Assembly (NCBI GenBank): GCA_028015205.1
Contig: CM051514.1
Span: 35,480,150 to 35,544,149 of the forward strand
Source of the DNA: Mytilisepta virgata
Lineage: Eukaryota > Mollusca > Bivalvia > Mytilida > Mytilidae
Direction of reading: 5' to 3'
DNA: 64,000 bases
Positions 1-13,900 of the stretch are shown one piece after another (the first letter of the stretch is position 1; the number at the start of each line of letters is the position of its first letter). The notes beneath the pieces are model-generated. The model saw nothing but the letters and a program-made list of their open reading frames with translations, ran no database searches and was not told where the DNA came from. A program made the position numbers and the translations under genes.

Positions 1-240
1 GACAAAAGTATGCCATACCTTTGTATCTGTTTTCTTTACAAAATACAGTAAATGCTGACTGTGGATGTTTTACTGCTGTACTGTTGACAGTGTCATATAA
101 TCTTGGCTGATCTCCCTGATAATAAAGAACTTAAACTCTTTAATTAAACAATACTAGAAACTGGGACCAATAACCAATAACTTCTGAAGTCATCTAATTA
201 TGGTAGATTCAGAAGTTACTGACTCCATTAAAAATGTGTG

Positions 241-560
241 AATCTTCCAAGGAAGACCTCCGGACGTCAATTTTTACAAAAGATATTAAAATTTTCTAAA
301 AATGAAATATATATGGAGTAGTTGAGGATAGAAGTTTTCACCCCTCCCCCTTTTTTTACAAAAGAAATTCAAAATTTTCTAGAAATGAAATATACATGCA
401 CACCTGTGCATTAAGGTTAATTCACAGAGAAAGTTTCATCAAATTCCTTTGAGCGGTTTACGAGTAGTTGAGGATATAAGAAAAGTGTGATGACGCAAGA
501 CGACAGATAGTAATCCCTATGTGTTGACCATGCGTCCCGCAGGCGACACAATTATTGTGA
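241..560 (+). repeat. Short tandem-core repeat fragment
   Basis: Two related blocks (TTTTTACAAAAGATATTAAA at 270 and a close match at 353) are followed by GAAAGTTTCATCAAATTCC and a right end CCCGCAGGCGACACAA near 536-552. The end motif resembles those of the other tandem-core repeats in the window. Confidence 0.45.
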
Positions 561-1080
561 TTGACTGAAAACCAAAAATACATAAATATTAGTGGTTTCC
601 CTGGGCATTTTTAACATGGTGCTGCATAATAACTTTCTATTTTGGCACCATGCTGCTCCCTGGATACTTTTTGAATGCGCCCTGAAAATGTTTCCCTCTA
701 AAATTTTATAAATTGAACCCTTTTCTAAGAACTCATTTCTTTTTAAAATTCAGGCATTTTGTTTTGACAAGTTCACTGTATTTAATTGTCTCAGTTACAT
801 TTACAAGAAAATAAGTGTTACTTACTTGATAAAAGAGTGTACATGGTAATTAATAAATATAGCAAATATTTTATCTATAAACTTTTTACTTCATGATATG
901 TCCCCAAAACTTAAATGTATGCATGTTGCAAATTTGTTTAAATTTTTGAATGATGCTAAAATGTGAATATTAATTTAATTACTAATCTCAAAAAGGTGTA
1001 CAGCTAATTGAAATTTAATTGAAGATTTAATTAATCACTTTTAAATTGACCCCTGGTCTGCCGAAAAGGAACATTCAGGC

Positions 1081-3890
1081 ACAACAAGAGTGGACACACT
1101 AAATGTCTCGCCTGAGTATGCACATGGACACAGTATAATGATTATCTGATACCCGACATTGAAAGTCAAAGGAAAATGCTTTAAAAGAAATAGTACCGTC
1201 TTTTGGTATGTATAGTGCGCATTTGTGTATTGTGCGCACCCCCTTTCTGGTCCAAGAAACTTGAGAAAAAAAGTTTCTTGTTCGTATAATACTAATAGAC
1301 ATTTTCGGAAAAGTCACATCTCCAAAATCGGCAAACAGGAAGCCAGTAATCTGGAAGTTTTCTAAATGGACACCGATTTCGGAAAATTCCGTACGGAATA
1401 CGTAATTCATACGAAATTGCAAATATTCTGACAAATAAATAAGATTTTATATTAAAATGTATAAAGTAGTTTTCTAAAACCGAATTTAATGAATTGTTTG
1501 AATATCAAAGACAAGATTAATTATCCTAATTAATGTTCTGATTTAAACAGTACATTTAAGAAGTGTACTATCTCCAACGCTCTCGACGGGTCAGAAGATG
1601 ATATGGTCTGGGAGGACCAAGACACTACCATCTGTACTACAAGATATTTACAGGATCTTCAATGAAAACAGTGATGATGATGCATTTGAAGGGTTTTAAA
1701 TGACAATTTGATGTATATTTAGTGCTTTCTGACTTGAATATTGTGACTTTCAGTGCTTTGATATAAATGCAATATACATGTATTATTTAATTTTATGTTA
1801 TGAATTAGTGCTGAAATAAATTGTTAAAATCTCATTATTTTTATTTTTTGTTTGTTGATTCTAGCTTTTAATCCGGATTATCACACCTTAATCAATGGGT
1901 CTAATCGATGTCAAAACAAATCAATGACAGGTTCACCTTGTTCCTAATTAAATTCGTTCAGGTAACAGGTATGGGATTATCATGTTTTCAATCATAATTT
2001 CTTGAAAGGTTTTAATCAGTTGTTTAAAAAATACAAAGTAGAAAAGTATTTATAAAAAAAAAAAACTTCTCATAGACCAAATCATCACTTTACAATATTA
2101 AGTCACATGGCTTGCGATCGCCTGACACAATAGAAAAAATGGCGGTTCATCTTTTCAAAACGAGCGTCGTTTATTCAATTTTCATACACTCAACGTTTAC
2201 TCTCCATGATGAACACATACAAAAACAGTAAGTTATGACAACAAGAAACACTGAGGCCAATTTTACCGACATCAAAAGCTTTGTTGTTTCTTTATTAAGA
2301 CATGACAAACTTCCGGATTGCAAACAGATGGCCAAATTTACACGATAAACGTAACTACAGAGATATAAAATGTATTTTATTTTAATAAAACATGACAAAT
2401 CAAGAACAATAAGATACATATTACAAATATAACATGTAAAACATAAAAATAATCGACGTTTTAGCAAAAATATTCCGTACTCTTCACTTCTCATGGAAAT
2501 TTCTTTCTCGGAGTTTGGACCTGAAAAAAGACTTAAGAAAATGTCTGTAGGCATGTATAACGCGCACCCCTCTTACAAGAAACATGACCCAGGGTATAAA
2601 TGTGCGCACTATACATACCAAAAAACAGTAATTGTCAAGCAATAATTTGTACAAGGCGAGCTGACAGGTCTCAGACTGGTATGTTCCCACCAAGCACCTA
2701 TCTATGGTTGGTCTATGTATTGCAGTTGCTGAGAAAGGGATATTATCCCAAAACATGAAACAAGTCAGTCAAGCATGAAACAGAGGTCAAAGGAAAGTTG
2801 TCAAATGTTAAATTGGTATATACTAAGAAACTTCTATCAAACAAATACAGTGGGTCTAGTTACAAATGTAGTACAGCTGCTGAGAAATAGACTAAATCAT
2901 GAAAATGTATATTAAGTCACTCAAGCATGAAATTCAGGTCAAGTTCAGCTGACAGGTGTTAAACTGACATGTATCCACTAAGAACTATCTATTGACCAAA
3001 TATGGTGGATCTAGGTATTAAAGTTGCTGAGAAATGGACCTTATCTCGAAAATGTAACAAAGTCACTCAAGCATGAAATTGAGGTCAAAGTACAGAGACA
3101 GGTAACAGACTTGCAAGAACCTACTAAGAACCATCTATAGACCAAACACGGTGTGTCTAAGTGAGACAGTTGCTGAAAAATGGACTTAATCAAAAATTTG
3201 GTTGAAAGTCACTCAACCATGTAATTGAGGTCATGTCCAAAGACAAGTGTCAGACTGGCATGTACCCACCAAGAACTATCAATAGACCAAACAGTGGGTC
3301 TAGGTATTACAGTTGCTGAAAAATGGACTTAATCAAGAAACTTGGATGAAAGTCACTCAACCATGAAATTGAGGTCAAGGTCCAGAGACAAGTGTCAGAC
3401 TGGCATGTACCCACCAAGAACTATCAATATACCAAATACTGTGGATCTAGGTATAACAGTTTCTGAGAAATGGTCTTAACCACGAAAATGTGACAAAGTC
3501 ACTCAAGCATGAAACTGAGGTCAAGGCCCCAAGCCAGGTGTCAGACTGCCATGTACCAACTAAGAACTATCTATAGACTGAATATGGTTGGCCTAGGTAT
3601 TACAGTTGCTGAGAAATGGATTTAACAATGAAAGTTGGATGCAGATTTAACATTTATGTTTATGAAGTCAGTGAACCATGAAAATGAGGTCAGGGTCATA
3701 AGTCAAGTATACTGCGGCAAACCTTATACGATAAGCTATCTGTGGACCATAAATCTTAATTATAAGTATTATATGTGCAAAGTTATTAAAGTTTTAAAAA
3801 AGTTTACACCGCCGCCGCTGCTGCCAGAAAGTAATACCCATATCTCGCCTTCGCAACTTTTCCTTGCAGGCGAGACAAAAATGTCCTCAC
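1081..3890 (+). repeat. Tandem-core dispersed repeat interrupted by the 1196-2628 element
   Basis: The left piece (1081-1195) starts ACAAGAGTGGACACA and includes GTCTCGCCTG. After the insertion, 2631-3600 has about six imperfect copies of a roughly 140-bp unit (GTCACTCAAGCATGAAATTG, then CTATCTATAGACCAAATATG). The repeat ends near 3880 with CAGGCGAGAC, the inverse of the left motif. A related copy lies at 11421-12475. The architecture resembles bivalve pearl elements and Helentron-derived repeats; the class is inferred. Confidence 0.65.
1196..2628 (+). mobile_element. 1.4 kb pogo-like TIR element, internally eroded
   Basis: Inverted ends share TTTTGGTATGTATAGTGCGC (from about 1201, and reversed near 2602-2621), each flanked by TA (1194-1195 and 2629-2630). 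The end motif, including the second GTGCGCAC inside, resembles known pogo/Tigger-type TIRs. A plus-strand fragment near 1570-1697 reads ENSDDDAFEGF then stop, like the acidic tail of such transposases, but no catalytic core is present. Probably an internally deleted copy. Confidence 0.7.
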
Positions 3891-4851
3891 TTACCATGCT
3901 TCACAACTTTCAGGGGAAAACAATATTGATTTATTAGTGGGATTTACGTACAAGATGTAAGGCTAGCAAGACATTAATAATACATATTGCTTTTAATCAT
4001 AATAGAGTTAACCCTCTGAAATTTTTCTCACTAAAAAATGATGTTTACCTATGAAATATCTTTATTGTTTCATACTAATTTCTGAACATAGAGTAAAAGA
4101 ACTTTATACTTTTTTGTTAATAATCTTAGCTGCAGACCCTGAATGATGCCTGTCAGTAGAATTGTCAGTAGTTTTGCCCTGTTGTTCAATGATTGCAGCC
4201 AAGCGGCATGAACCTGCTATTTGCGCAAGAAAAATCACGTTCACATGTAGAGAAATACACAAATGTAGGACCCTCCTTTGATGCCCAAAAGAAGGAAGGT
4301 TTCCTTGTTACATTCTCTAAACCTTTGGCAAGATTTCTTTGGTGCTGTTGGTCCCAAAACATTATTATTGTCATTAGTTGGTGAGATCTAATCTGCCTTC
4401 TGGATAGAATGTACCAATTCATAAAATACTGGGCAGTGAAATGAATGTGAGACTCGCTGCCCATTGGTCAAAATTAAATTAAATAATAAATAATTTTAAA
4501 CGGCAGTGGTTCTTCCTTCGAAACATATGAGATAAAAAGGCGCTTTAAAGCATAGATATTCTGCTGCTTTCAAGCATTTAAGTGATCCAGAGGGAATTTT
4601 ACACATTTTGTAACAAAACGAAAATTTTCCAAACAAGGGAATTGACAACCGTAGATTTTGAAATGAAAATCGTAGTCTGTTTTTTTAACTAAAATCCATA
4701 GAAACTACGGCAAAATCATAGATGTAAACACCTCTGTAGCTGTGATAAAATTGTGCAGCTACATGCAAATACAAAATCTGGGATGGATTAAATGTAGGTA
4801 CAGGTGGAATAGTTAATTCTTTTTTACTAATAGTATGTGATGTTTGAATAC
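3891..4851. other. PMS1 intron (or 3' side) with no recognised feature
   Basis: AT-rich. Two overlapping frames at 4186-4464 (minus) and 4193-4384 (plus) cover the same 200 bp. Neither shows a family motif, and no splice sites were found that would join the minus frame in phase to exon 8. A missed PMS1 exon in this stretch cannot be excluded. Confidence 0.4.
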
Positions 4852-4938
4852 CTGTAGTATGATCTGTCTCTTTTTCTGCAGAGGTTCTTCTTCATCACTC
4901 AAAGTCAAGGATCTTTTTCTTGGTAATATAGTGACAGG
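4852..4938 (-). CDS. PMS1: PMS1 coding exon 8 (last one visible)
   Basis: 87 nt, 29 codons, phase 0, acceptor AG at 4940-4939, donor GT at 4851-4850. It encodes [18 protein letters not shown], a basic-acidic linker with a possible nuclear-localisation cluster. Low complexity makes it the weakest PMS1 exon, but the splice sites and phase fit. Confidence 0.72.
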
Positions 4939-7900
4939 CTGCAAATAAAACACTTGTGATATTAGGTTGTAAAACTAACATAATTTGGAAATTTTCACCA
5001 CCAACTATTTTACCTTGTTACAACCACGCTATCTATATGTACATGAATGTTTCATATAATTCATTCTAACTAATTCTTCTAATTTATTTTTTATGTGAAG
5101 AATTTTCAACCCAAGTAACTTTTATGTACAACCTGGCTTTTTTTGTTGAAAATAATTTATTTCAAGACAAATTTCAATTGTATTTTCCCCCTAAAACAAT
5201 ATTGTACAGTAGAATCTCGATTTCTTGAACTTGAAGGGGTCTGTAAAATTAGTTCGATTCTACTGTACCTATATGTATTTCAAAAATCCACTGAATGCAT
5301 TCTTATGTAATGAGTTATCTTATTACACTATAATTTTTCAGTATGAATATTTTTCCAGAACCTACCTGTATGCCAGGTAACATTTGACCTTTACTCCAAA
5401 GGTCACCGTCTGAAATATTATCTTTGTTTCCAGGAAGCAAACCACTATCCAAAGACTCATTACCATGTACTGTGACACCACTGTCAAAACTACCACTACA
5501 TGACTCACTGTTGTTAAAAGTAACACTATTGCTTACGGTACCTATCACATCTGTAGTTTTATTCGGCAATATATTGCTAGTCATTTCTGTGGATTTTTCA
5601 GGACCAACTTGTGAGTGTTTCCATGATGATATGATGTCACTGTAGACTTCTGATATTTTTGGATCTGATTTAAAACTAACATTACTTGGTAGTTTTTCTT
5701 CCAAAACATTTTCAGTACAAGCAACCTCTTTTTCATTCAAAGAAGTTCCACTCTCAGTTAGATTACCAACTTCTGGGCAATTTTCATGCCTATCTTCAAT
5801 TAAATCATTCAGAGAATCTTCTGTTATTATAAAAACTGGTTTTCCAAGTTGTGTCAGGGAAATGTTTTCATTATCATCTTTACATCCTGTATTACAACTA
5901 GAGGAAAACTGATCCGATGTTACTGCTTTCTCATAAGTTGCCTTACTGTGTGAAGTTGAACTGATCTTAATCACTGGAATGTTTGGCCGTTTCATAGTCA
6001 CTGGGAGGATTGTAAATGATTCATCAAAATCAGATGAGTTATCTCCCTTGTGACTGTCACTATGGGAATCATCACAGTCATTGTTAGTTTTTGTATCTGA
6101 AGATTTGATAACAATGCCATATAACTCTTCCAACACTGAAGTTACAGCAGTTATTACTTCATTCTGAAAAGAAAATATTCAGTGTGAAAAAACAATATGT
6201 AAAGTTCAATACATTGTTTTTTTCTATAATGATGGAAGTCTGTGATATCATACTATTTATTCCAGCGATGATTTATATTACAGGCGACATCAGACTGAGA
6301 TTTAGTCCATGGATGATTTATATTACAGTCAACATCAGACTGAGATTTAGTCCATGGATGATGTATATTACAGGCGACATCAGACTGAGATTTAGTCCAG
6401 AGATGATTTATGTTACAGTCGACATCAGACTGAGATTTAGTGCAGAGACGATATAAATCTATATTAAAGGCGACATCAGACTGAGATTTAGTCCAGAGAT
6501 GATTTATGTTACAGTCGACATCAGACTGAGATTTGGTCCAGAGACGATATAAATCTATATTACAGGCGACATCAGACTGAGATTTAGTCCAGAGATGATA
6601 TATATTACAGTCGACATCAGACTGAGTTTTAGTCCAGAGATGATATATATTACAGTCGACAACAGACTGAGATTTAGTCCATGGATGATTTATATTACAG
6701 TCGATTTCAGACTGAGATTTGGTCCAGAGATGATATACATGTATATTACAGTCAACATCAGACTTGAGTTTTAGTCCAGAGATATATATTACAGTCGACA
6801 TTAGACTGAGATTTAGTCCAGAGTTGATATATATTAGACCTTTTCTTAAACTGTTTACCATTTTCTTTTGAAATCTAATACAGACATACCATATTGGTAT
6901 GCTCGAAACACTGACCTTCTAATTCTTCAGAAATTACTTGAACATAAATGTTTGTTAGTCTCTTGGATTCCGAAGCCACCGTTTCCAGCTACAGTATTTC
7001 CATAATATATATTTATATACTTTCAAGAAGAAATCATTACCAACCTTTTGGTGAAGTAAAACTGTTGTTTTGTTAGGATCAACATTGACATCTAACTGAT
7101 CTGTTGCCGTGGTGACAGACAAGTAAAAAATAGGAAAACGATGGTGTTCCATCTTGAAGTGGGACAAAAAGTGCTGCTTCATAAGCTGAAAACCATGATT
7201 TAAAGTCTATATAATCATAAAATTCAAGTTAGCATGACTACTGCTAGTTTTATATTGTATTATAACTGTAGTACATATATTATAATAGTCAATTATGTTC
7301 ATTTAGAATACTTTTATTTAAACATACATCAACACTTGCTGCCCATCCCAAACTTTTATCATATCATATTGTCTGTCATAAATACATAAGATATATAAGA
7401 TGTTAACTGTAGTAAAATATCATGGATATATATTAAGTTTCTAACAAATGGACCTACACATCCTGACATAAATGGGAGAACTTATCAGATTCAATCATGC
7501 ATGAAATATATGTCAAAGTGTCATTAACATTATCGATTTTAGGATCATTTTGTGCTCAACTGGTCTATGAAAAATTTATCTAAAGGAAAAACTCAGCCAA
7601 AGTCACTCAAATACAATGTCTGTTTTGATATCTCCTTTCATTTTTGTTGTTGTGCCACTATCACAGATGCAAAGGTGGGCATCAAGTACTCGCAAAGCTA
7701 TTACAGCTCATGAGCCTTTGTCACTTGGAAAAATAAAGTAATCTTACACTGGTGCAAAATTATCCCAGATCTTATATTCTTATCAAATTTTGCAGGAAAA
7801 TTTTTTCTGGCTTTTACTTTGTTCCAATGGATGGATAAATTATTGTTTGAACTTCCAGTGGGAGTTATTAAATGCATATCAGGACAAGAACATGTTGATA

Positions 7901-10900
7901 TGATATGAATGTGAACCCTGTTTTGTACTACTGTAAATATGGAAATTATTGCAAAGTTTTTATTATTGCGAAAATTGCGATTGGTTGAGGATCGCAATAT
8001 TAAAAACTCGCATTTTTAATGCATATTTTCATGTCCGATTTATTCTAGATTTGTCTCCCTTTGTTTACATTTACACAGGTAAGTTTCTGGTCATTGATTG
8101 CCGACATCTGGGGACAGGTTAATTAGTAAATACTTATTTGTATAGTTATTGTTTGGACAGCTATTATATATCATTGTAAACTTGTCATAATTAATAAAAT
8201 AAAATAATCTTGAGAATTGTCAAATTGTTTTGTTATTTTGTGACCTTGAAGTGTAAGGTAATGCCTGGGGGTACTGCAAGGGTAATGAGCCTTTGAATAT
8301 CTGCATAAATTGATTTAAACTATCAAATATAATAAATTACAAGAAAAGATGAAAATCAGATGTCATTACATGTTTTATTTCACAGACGATAACAATTTTC
8401 ATGAAATAAAATCATTGTTATCATTAAAGCAATGTTTTAAGCACTAAATTTTACATGAAATATCACAATTAAAAAATATCAGCACTATAATGTCAATGAT
8501 TGTCAACTATCAATTCTTAATGACAGTCAGTAATACCGGATTTCTTCCAACCAAGTAGAATGTGCTCTTTCTTTGCTTGTAAGTCGTGGAAAGCTTTGTA
8601 CAACCATTTAGCGTGAATAGGCTTGAGGACGGATATACGTAGATCAACTTTACTTGTAGTCTCAGAATCTTTATCTTTGGCTACTTTATCGGCATACCAG
8701 TCAGTGAACTCATTTTTCAATGCAGCTTTCAACTCGCCGTTTACACTAAGGTCCATAGATTGAAGCTCACCGGTGCAACCTGCAGGTACAAATACATGTT
8801 CAATACGGGCACTCGATAAAGCAGTTAATACTTTCTGACATCAATGAGCCCTAAAAACGTCAAATATGGCTAATGCATGTTGTCTAATAGGCAGATCTAA
8901 CTCTTCTTTCACCTTGTCGGTATACGACAAAAGTACATTTTCTACATAGCAGACCATACTGTCTTCTGTACTCCAGTGGTTTTCAGTGTGGAAAACGTCC
9001 CACTCGTCTGGAAATTTATATCTAGCGTGACACTGGTCAGTTTTGCCCTGGTATAGAATCTGAGGTGGAAGAAGGAAACCATCTGCTGTGCTACCTAGTA
9101 GTGCTGTAATTTCACGCTTATCTTCTAATCCGATGATGTCAACCTGCTTAGAACCTTCTGATGTCATAGTCCAGTTTGAGACTGGGACAATCTTTAGACC
9201 TGTCTGGTCGAAGTTAAAAATCAGCTTCGGTGGTACATTGTATTTGGTAACAGTCTCTTTGATGATACGTAGGAATTCAGATTTCTGGTGATCAAAGTTA
9301 GGTGGTAATTTTCTGGCGGCCTTGGTACCTTTGCGCTTAACGTAACCTAGTCTCTTAAGAAAAGATACGGCCCACGTCTTGTCGATGTGTAATGACCCAC
9401 CAGCATCGCTAAGTAGAGTTGGGTTTTTACGTTTCACGAGACCACGTGCGGTTGCAATGACTATAGCTTGGTTAACGATGCCCCCGGCTTCTCGGATGCT
9501 ATGTATGTGGTCTGCAATATCTTTGTCTAATTCACCGAGTAGAAACGGTCTTCCACGTTTCTCTGGAGTCAATGCAGTCACAGGTTTATCTTTTGTCTCT
9601 TTAATTTGGACTAAATATTTTTTCTTCATATGGCGGACTGCACTCTCTTTAACATCAATTTGAAGTTCTTGACTTTACTTGCGAGTGGCAGCGACGTTGC
9701 CATGTTGCGTAGCATACTTGGCGATTTTAGCACGGACCTCAGGTGTGTAATGGTTGTTGGTGGCCTTTCATTTTACCCCACGTTTAGTGACTTTATTTGA
9801 TCCGTCAGTGTCAAGACTTTTGAGTATCTCAGTATTAGCGGCTTTCATTTTATCAGCAGCCTCTTTAGAGATAGCATTATCAGGATCTGGCAAACGCAAG
9901 ATAAGATCATCTGGAACGCGTTTTTTAGTGACAAACTTCCACATTGACATGTTGAAACTAGAATGATTTCTAAGTGGGACTCTCTTCTATTTATGCCAAA
10001 TCTTATTTTTTTGATTAATTATAATTTCTTTGAAGAATAATTAAGTTTTGTTTTTTTAAAATGAATTAACTTTAATCATTACCGCTAAGAGTTGTGTTTA
10101 TTCTACTTGGCTTGGGGAGAGAAAGGTTCGCGGTAAACCAAGTATTTTAAGTACCAATAATATTACTTAATTTGTCATCAACACCTTCATTATTCTTTCT
10201 TTGATATTTAATTTAACTTTTAACATGTTTAATACCCAAGCCGTTACCTCTTTCTTTCTAAAAATAGATTAGTACATGGTAACACGTGATCAGAAAAGTT
10301 ACGTTTCATGCGATATTTTTAAACACACAACAAAAGTGCATATACTTTAATGGAAATTACTTTAATAAGTCATAAGTCATAATAAACGAATCAAATAATA
10401 TACTACTATATAAGTATTTCAGTTAAATGACATTTTGAATTTTAATATTTTTAAAACCATCAACTGAAAACGATTACATTAATGGAACTTCCATTTTCAA
10501 TATTTACATGATCTCCAATCGCAATAAAAAAAAACTGACAACGGCGGCGATTGCAATAATTAAACCTCGCAATTTTGCCTGGGGTAGAAGAATCGCAATA
10601 ATAAGTGCACGCGAAAATTTCCGAATTTACAGTATACTGACACATTGAGCCAATTTTTAACATGCTAGCTCATGAGGTAACAGTCCACAGGAAGACATAA
10701 TATAGCCCCACCCATTATACTAATTCGGAGCAGACCAGTCTCTGTTCTTATTCCTAGACCCCAGGTGCCTGTCTTTGGTTTGACATGGCCCGAGATCAAA
10801 CTCGCGACCTTCCGCACTCAAGATGAGCATGCTACCACGAGACCACCGAGGCAGTCTGACTACTTTGTAAAGCCACCTTATTTATATATGCAGATCTTAC

Positions 10901-13900
10901 ATCACTAGTCCTATCTAAAATGCAAAACTGTTTTCATTATTTTTACCTTTTCAATGTACTTCAGGCAGACTGGTCTGTTGTTTATTGAACAAATACATCG
11001 TGAATTATCTGACTTACTAGTTACCAAGGAATCACTTGAAGGGCTTGGTAAAAACATATCAATCTTAACCTGAAAATGCACACAAAGAAAAGATAAATAT
11101 ATTTTAAATGATTAGGTTAGATTTTGGGATACAAAACTTAGAATATCAAATGTAAATAGAATGTAAAATCTAAAGAATTGTGTACTTAAAACTTTTTTAT
11201 TATGAAATGAAAGTAAAGAACTATATCTTATTAGTAAATTACAAGTAAAAAAAAAAACGTAATGCTGTACATCAAGGTCGACAGCAACTAAAACCATAAT
11301 TGCTTAATAGCCAATAATTTGCCATCATTTCTTGGCAATGACATTTCTGATACATCAAATAGCTTTGAGTACCATTTTATCTCTACTTTTTTTTAAAAAG
11401 TTGCATATTTGCAATTAAAAACAAGAGTGGACACAAAACGCAGGTGTCATACCGACATTTATCCACTAAGAACTATCTATTGACCAAATTTGGTAGGTCT
11501 AGCTATTAAAGTTGCTGAGAAATCAACCTTATCTCGAAAATGTGACAGTCACGTGCACTCAAGCATGGAATTGAGGTCAAAGTCCAGAGACAGGTGTCAG
11601 ATTTGCATGTAGCCACTAAGAACCATCTATAGACCAAACACAGATGGGTCTAAATATTACAGTTGCTGAATTTGGATGAAAGTCACTCAACCATGAAATT
11701 GAAGTCAAGTTACAGAGACAAGTGTCACACTGGCATGTACCCACCAAAAACTATCAATAGACCAAATACAGTAGGTCTAGATATTACAGTTGTTGAAAAA
11801 TGGACTTAATCAAGAAACTTGGAAAAATGTCACTCCACCATGAAATTGAGGTCAAGGTCCAGAGAAAAGTGTCAGACTGGCATGTACCCACCAAGAACTA
11901 TCTATTGAGACAGACCAAATATGGTGGGTCTAGGTATTCTAGTTACTGAGAAATGGACTTAACCATGAAAAGGTGACAGTCACTAAAAGATGAAATTGAG
12001 GTCAAGGTCCCAAGCCAGGTGTCAGACTGGCATGTACCCACAAAGAACTATCTATAGACCAAATATCGTTGGCCTAGGTATAACAGTTTCTGAGAAATGG
12101 ACTTAACCACTAAAAGGTAACAAAGTTACTCGAGCAGGAAATTGAGGTCTAGGTCCCAAGCCAGGTGTCAGACTGGCATGAACCCACTAAGAACTATCTA
12201 TAGACCAAATATGGTTGGCCTAGGCATTACAGTTGTTGAGAAATGGAATTAAACAGGAAACTTGGATGCATATTTTAAATTCATGTTTATGAAGTCAGTG
12301 AACCATGAATATGCGGTCAGGGTCACAAGACAAGTACATTGTATACTGAGGCAAACCTTACACGATAAACTACCTTGTGAACCATAAATCTTAATTGTAG
12401 GTATTACATGTGCAAAGTTATTAAAGTTTTAAAAAAGTTTACACCACAGCAACTTTTCGTTGCAGGTGAGACAAAAACTGAGATATAAAATCTCAAACAA
12501 AAATTCAGTATTTTTCATTAAAGACAGAAAAACACCCAACAGACCAAGAAAACAGTTCCAGTAAATAGAGAAATAGAATCACTAAAATTCTAAAGAATTT
12601 TTTGTTTGGATACCAAAGGCATTTAAGTTTTCAAGATTGAATGACTGAGGTTCTACAGTACTTTGCAGAAATATAAAATAAATCCATCCCATAATATCAA
12701 TCAAGGATTTTTAATTTTGGCCTTTTGTATATAATATAAACCTTTGAATCATTAATTTCCACAGTCTTCTGAACCAAACCATTCAAAACATTCCTTCCCA
12801 TGATTCCTAATATTGCAGCACGTGAATCATCAACAGCATTTTTCTGGAAGATTTTCTCTTTGTCCTGAGTTAATGTAAATCTAACTTTTGGCAGGATAAT
12901 GCTAAAAGCTACTAGTAAATCCTCAATTCTCTTTAATTCTTCTTTCTTTTTCTTGTTGTTATTATAAAACTGTCTTCTAACAGGTAAATTTTTAAATAAT
13001 CCCATAGCTGTCACTGTAGTTCCTGAAAATAAATTCCTCAGAATGAAAAAAATATGTTCAAAGTCATGAAACCACCCTATAAGACTATTGATAATGTAAT
13101 AACTATTATTTTGTTATTTGTCACACAAATCATGGCTTCTAATTGTTTTGTCCATTTGGGCCTTTTGGTTTTTATTAACTACTGCACATTGTAACTCAAA
13201 GTTTTTAAACATTTTGGGCTGACTTTACTAAATTTAGTAATTGCCACCTGACACTGATATTGATTATTTCTTAAAAATTTGTTTTTCCTTTGCCTTGTTC
13301 TGGCCTGTTTCATATGTCATAACTAAATTTTTATAGATTTCTTTTGGAAATTATTATGTCAGAAAATACGATTTTTTTTGCACTTAATGACCATACATTG
13401 TTGACCCATGTAATGATGCATAAAGCAGATGAAGATGATTTCAAAACCATTCATCGATAATTTCAACGAATATGCTTTTCAATCATAATTGCTATTATTT
13501 ATTGGGGTTTTAGCACGACTGGCAATATCGCTGCAGCCAATTTTAATTGAAGGAGGAAGCTAAAGTATCTGTAGAGAACCATCGATCTACATGATTAAAA
13601 CTGGCAATCACTTATCAAGTAGGATCAAAGTGGAACACACGTCACCACAAGGACATTGGAAGTTTTCCTGCAAAACCATTCACCTTAGAAAAACAAGACA
13701 CTTTGGGGGTTGTATCCATGGTGACAACCCCATATCCTTACATTTTTTTCAACATAAGACCAGACTTCCCATGTCGAAAGTCTGAGGAGTATAAGACACT
13801 TACCAATGTACATATCTTCTCTCATAATTTTTATAACAATCTTGGACAAGTGTCCAGCAACACTTTGAGGGCACAAAGAACATTTCAATATATCAAATAA

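Noticed and set aside
4186..4464. 92-codon minus-strand frame as a further PMS1 exon
   Set aside because: No similarity to PMS1 that I can see, and no acceptor/donor pair in the right phase for joining to exon 8.
5424..5645. 73-codon plus-strand frame
   Set aside because: Antisense shadow of PMS1 exon 7.
9088..9966. Plus-strand frames of 67-94 codons
   Set aside because: Antisense shadows of the degenerate transposase gene.
10785..10857. tRNA gene on the minus strand
   Set aside because: A-box and B-box-like motifs are present, but the cloverleaf arms do not pair properly and the sequence continues into a SINE body; a truncated relative exists at 35398.
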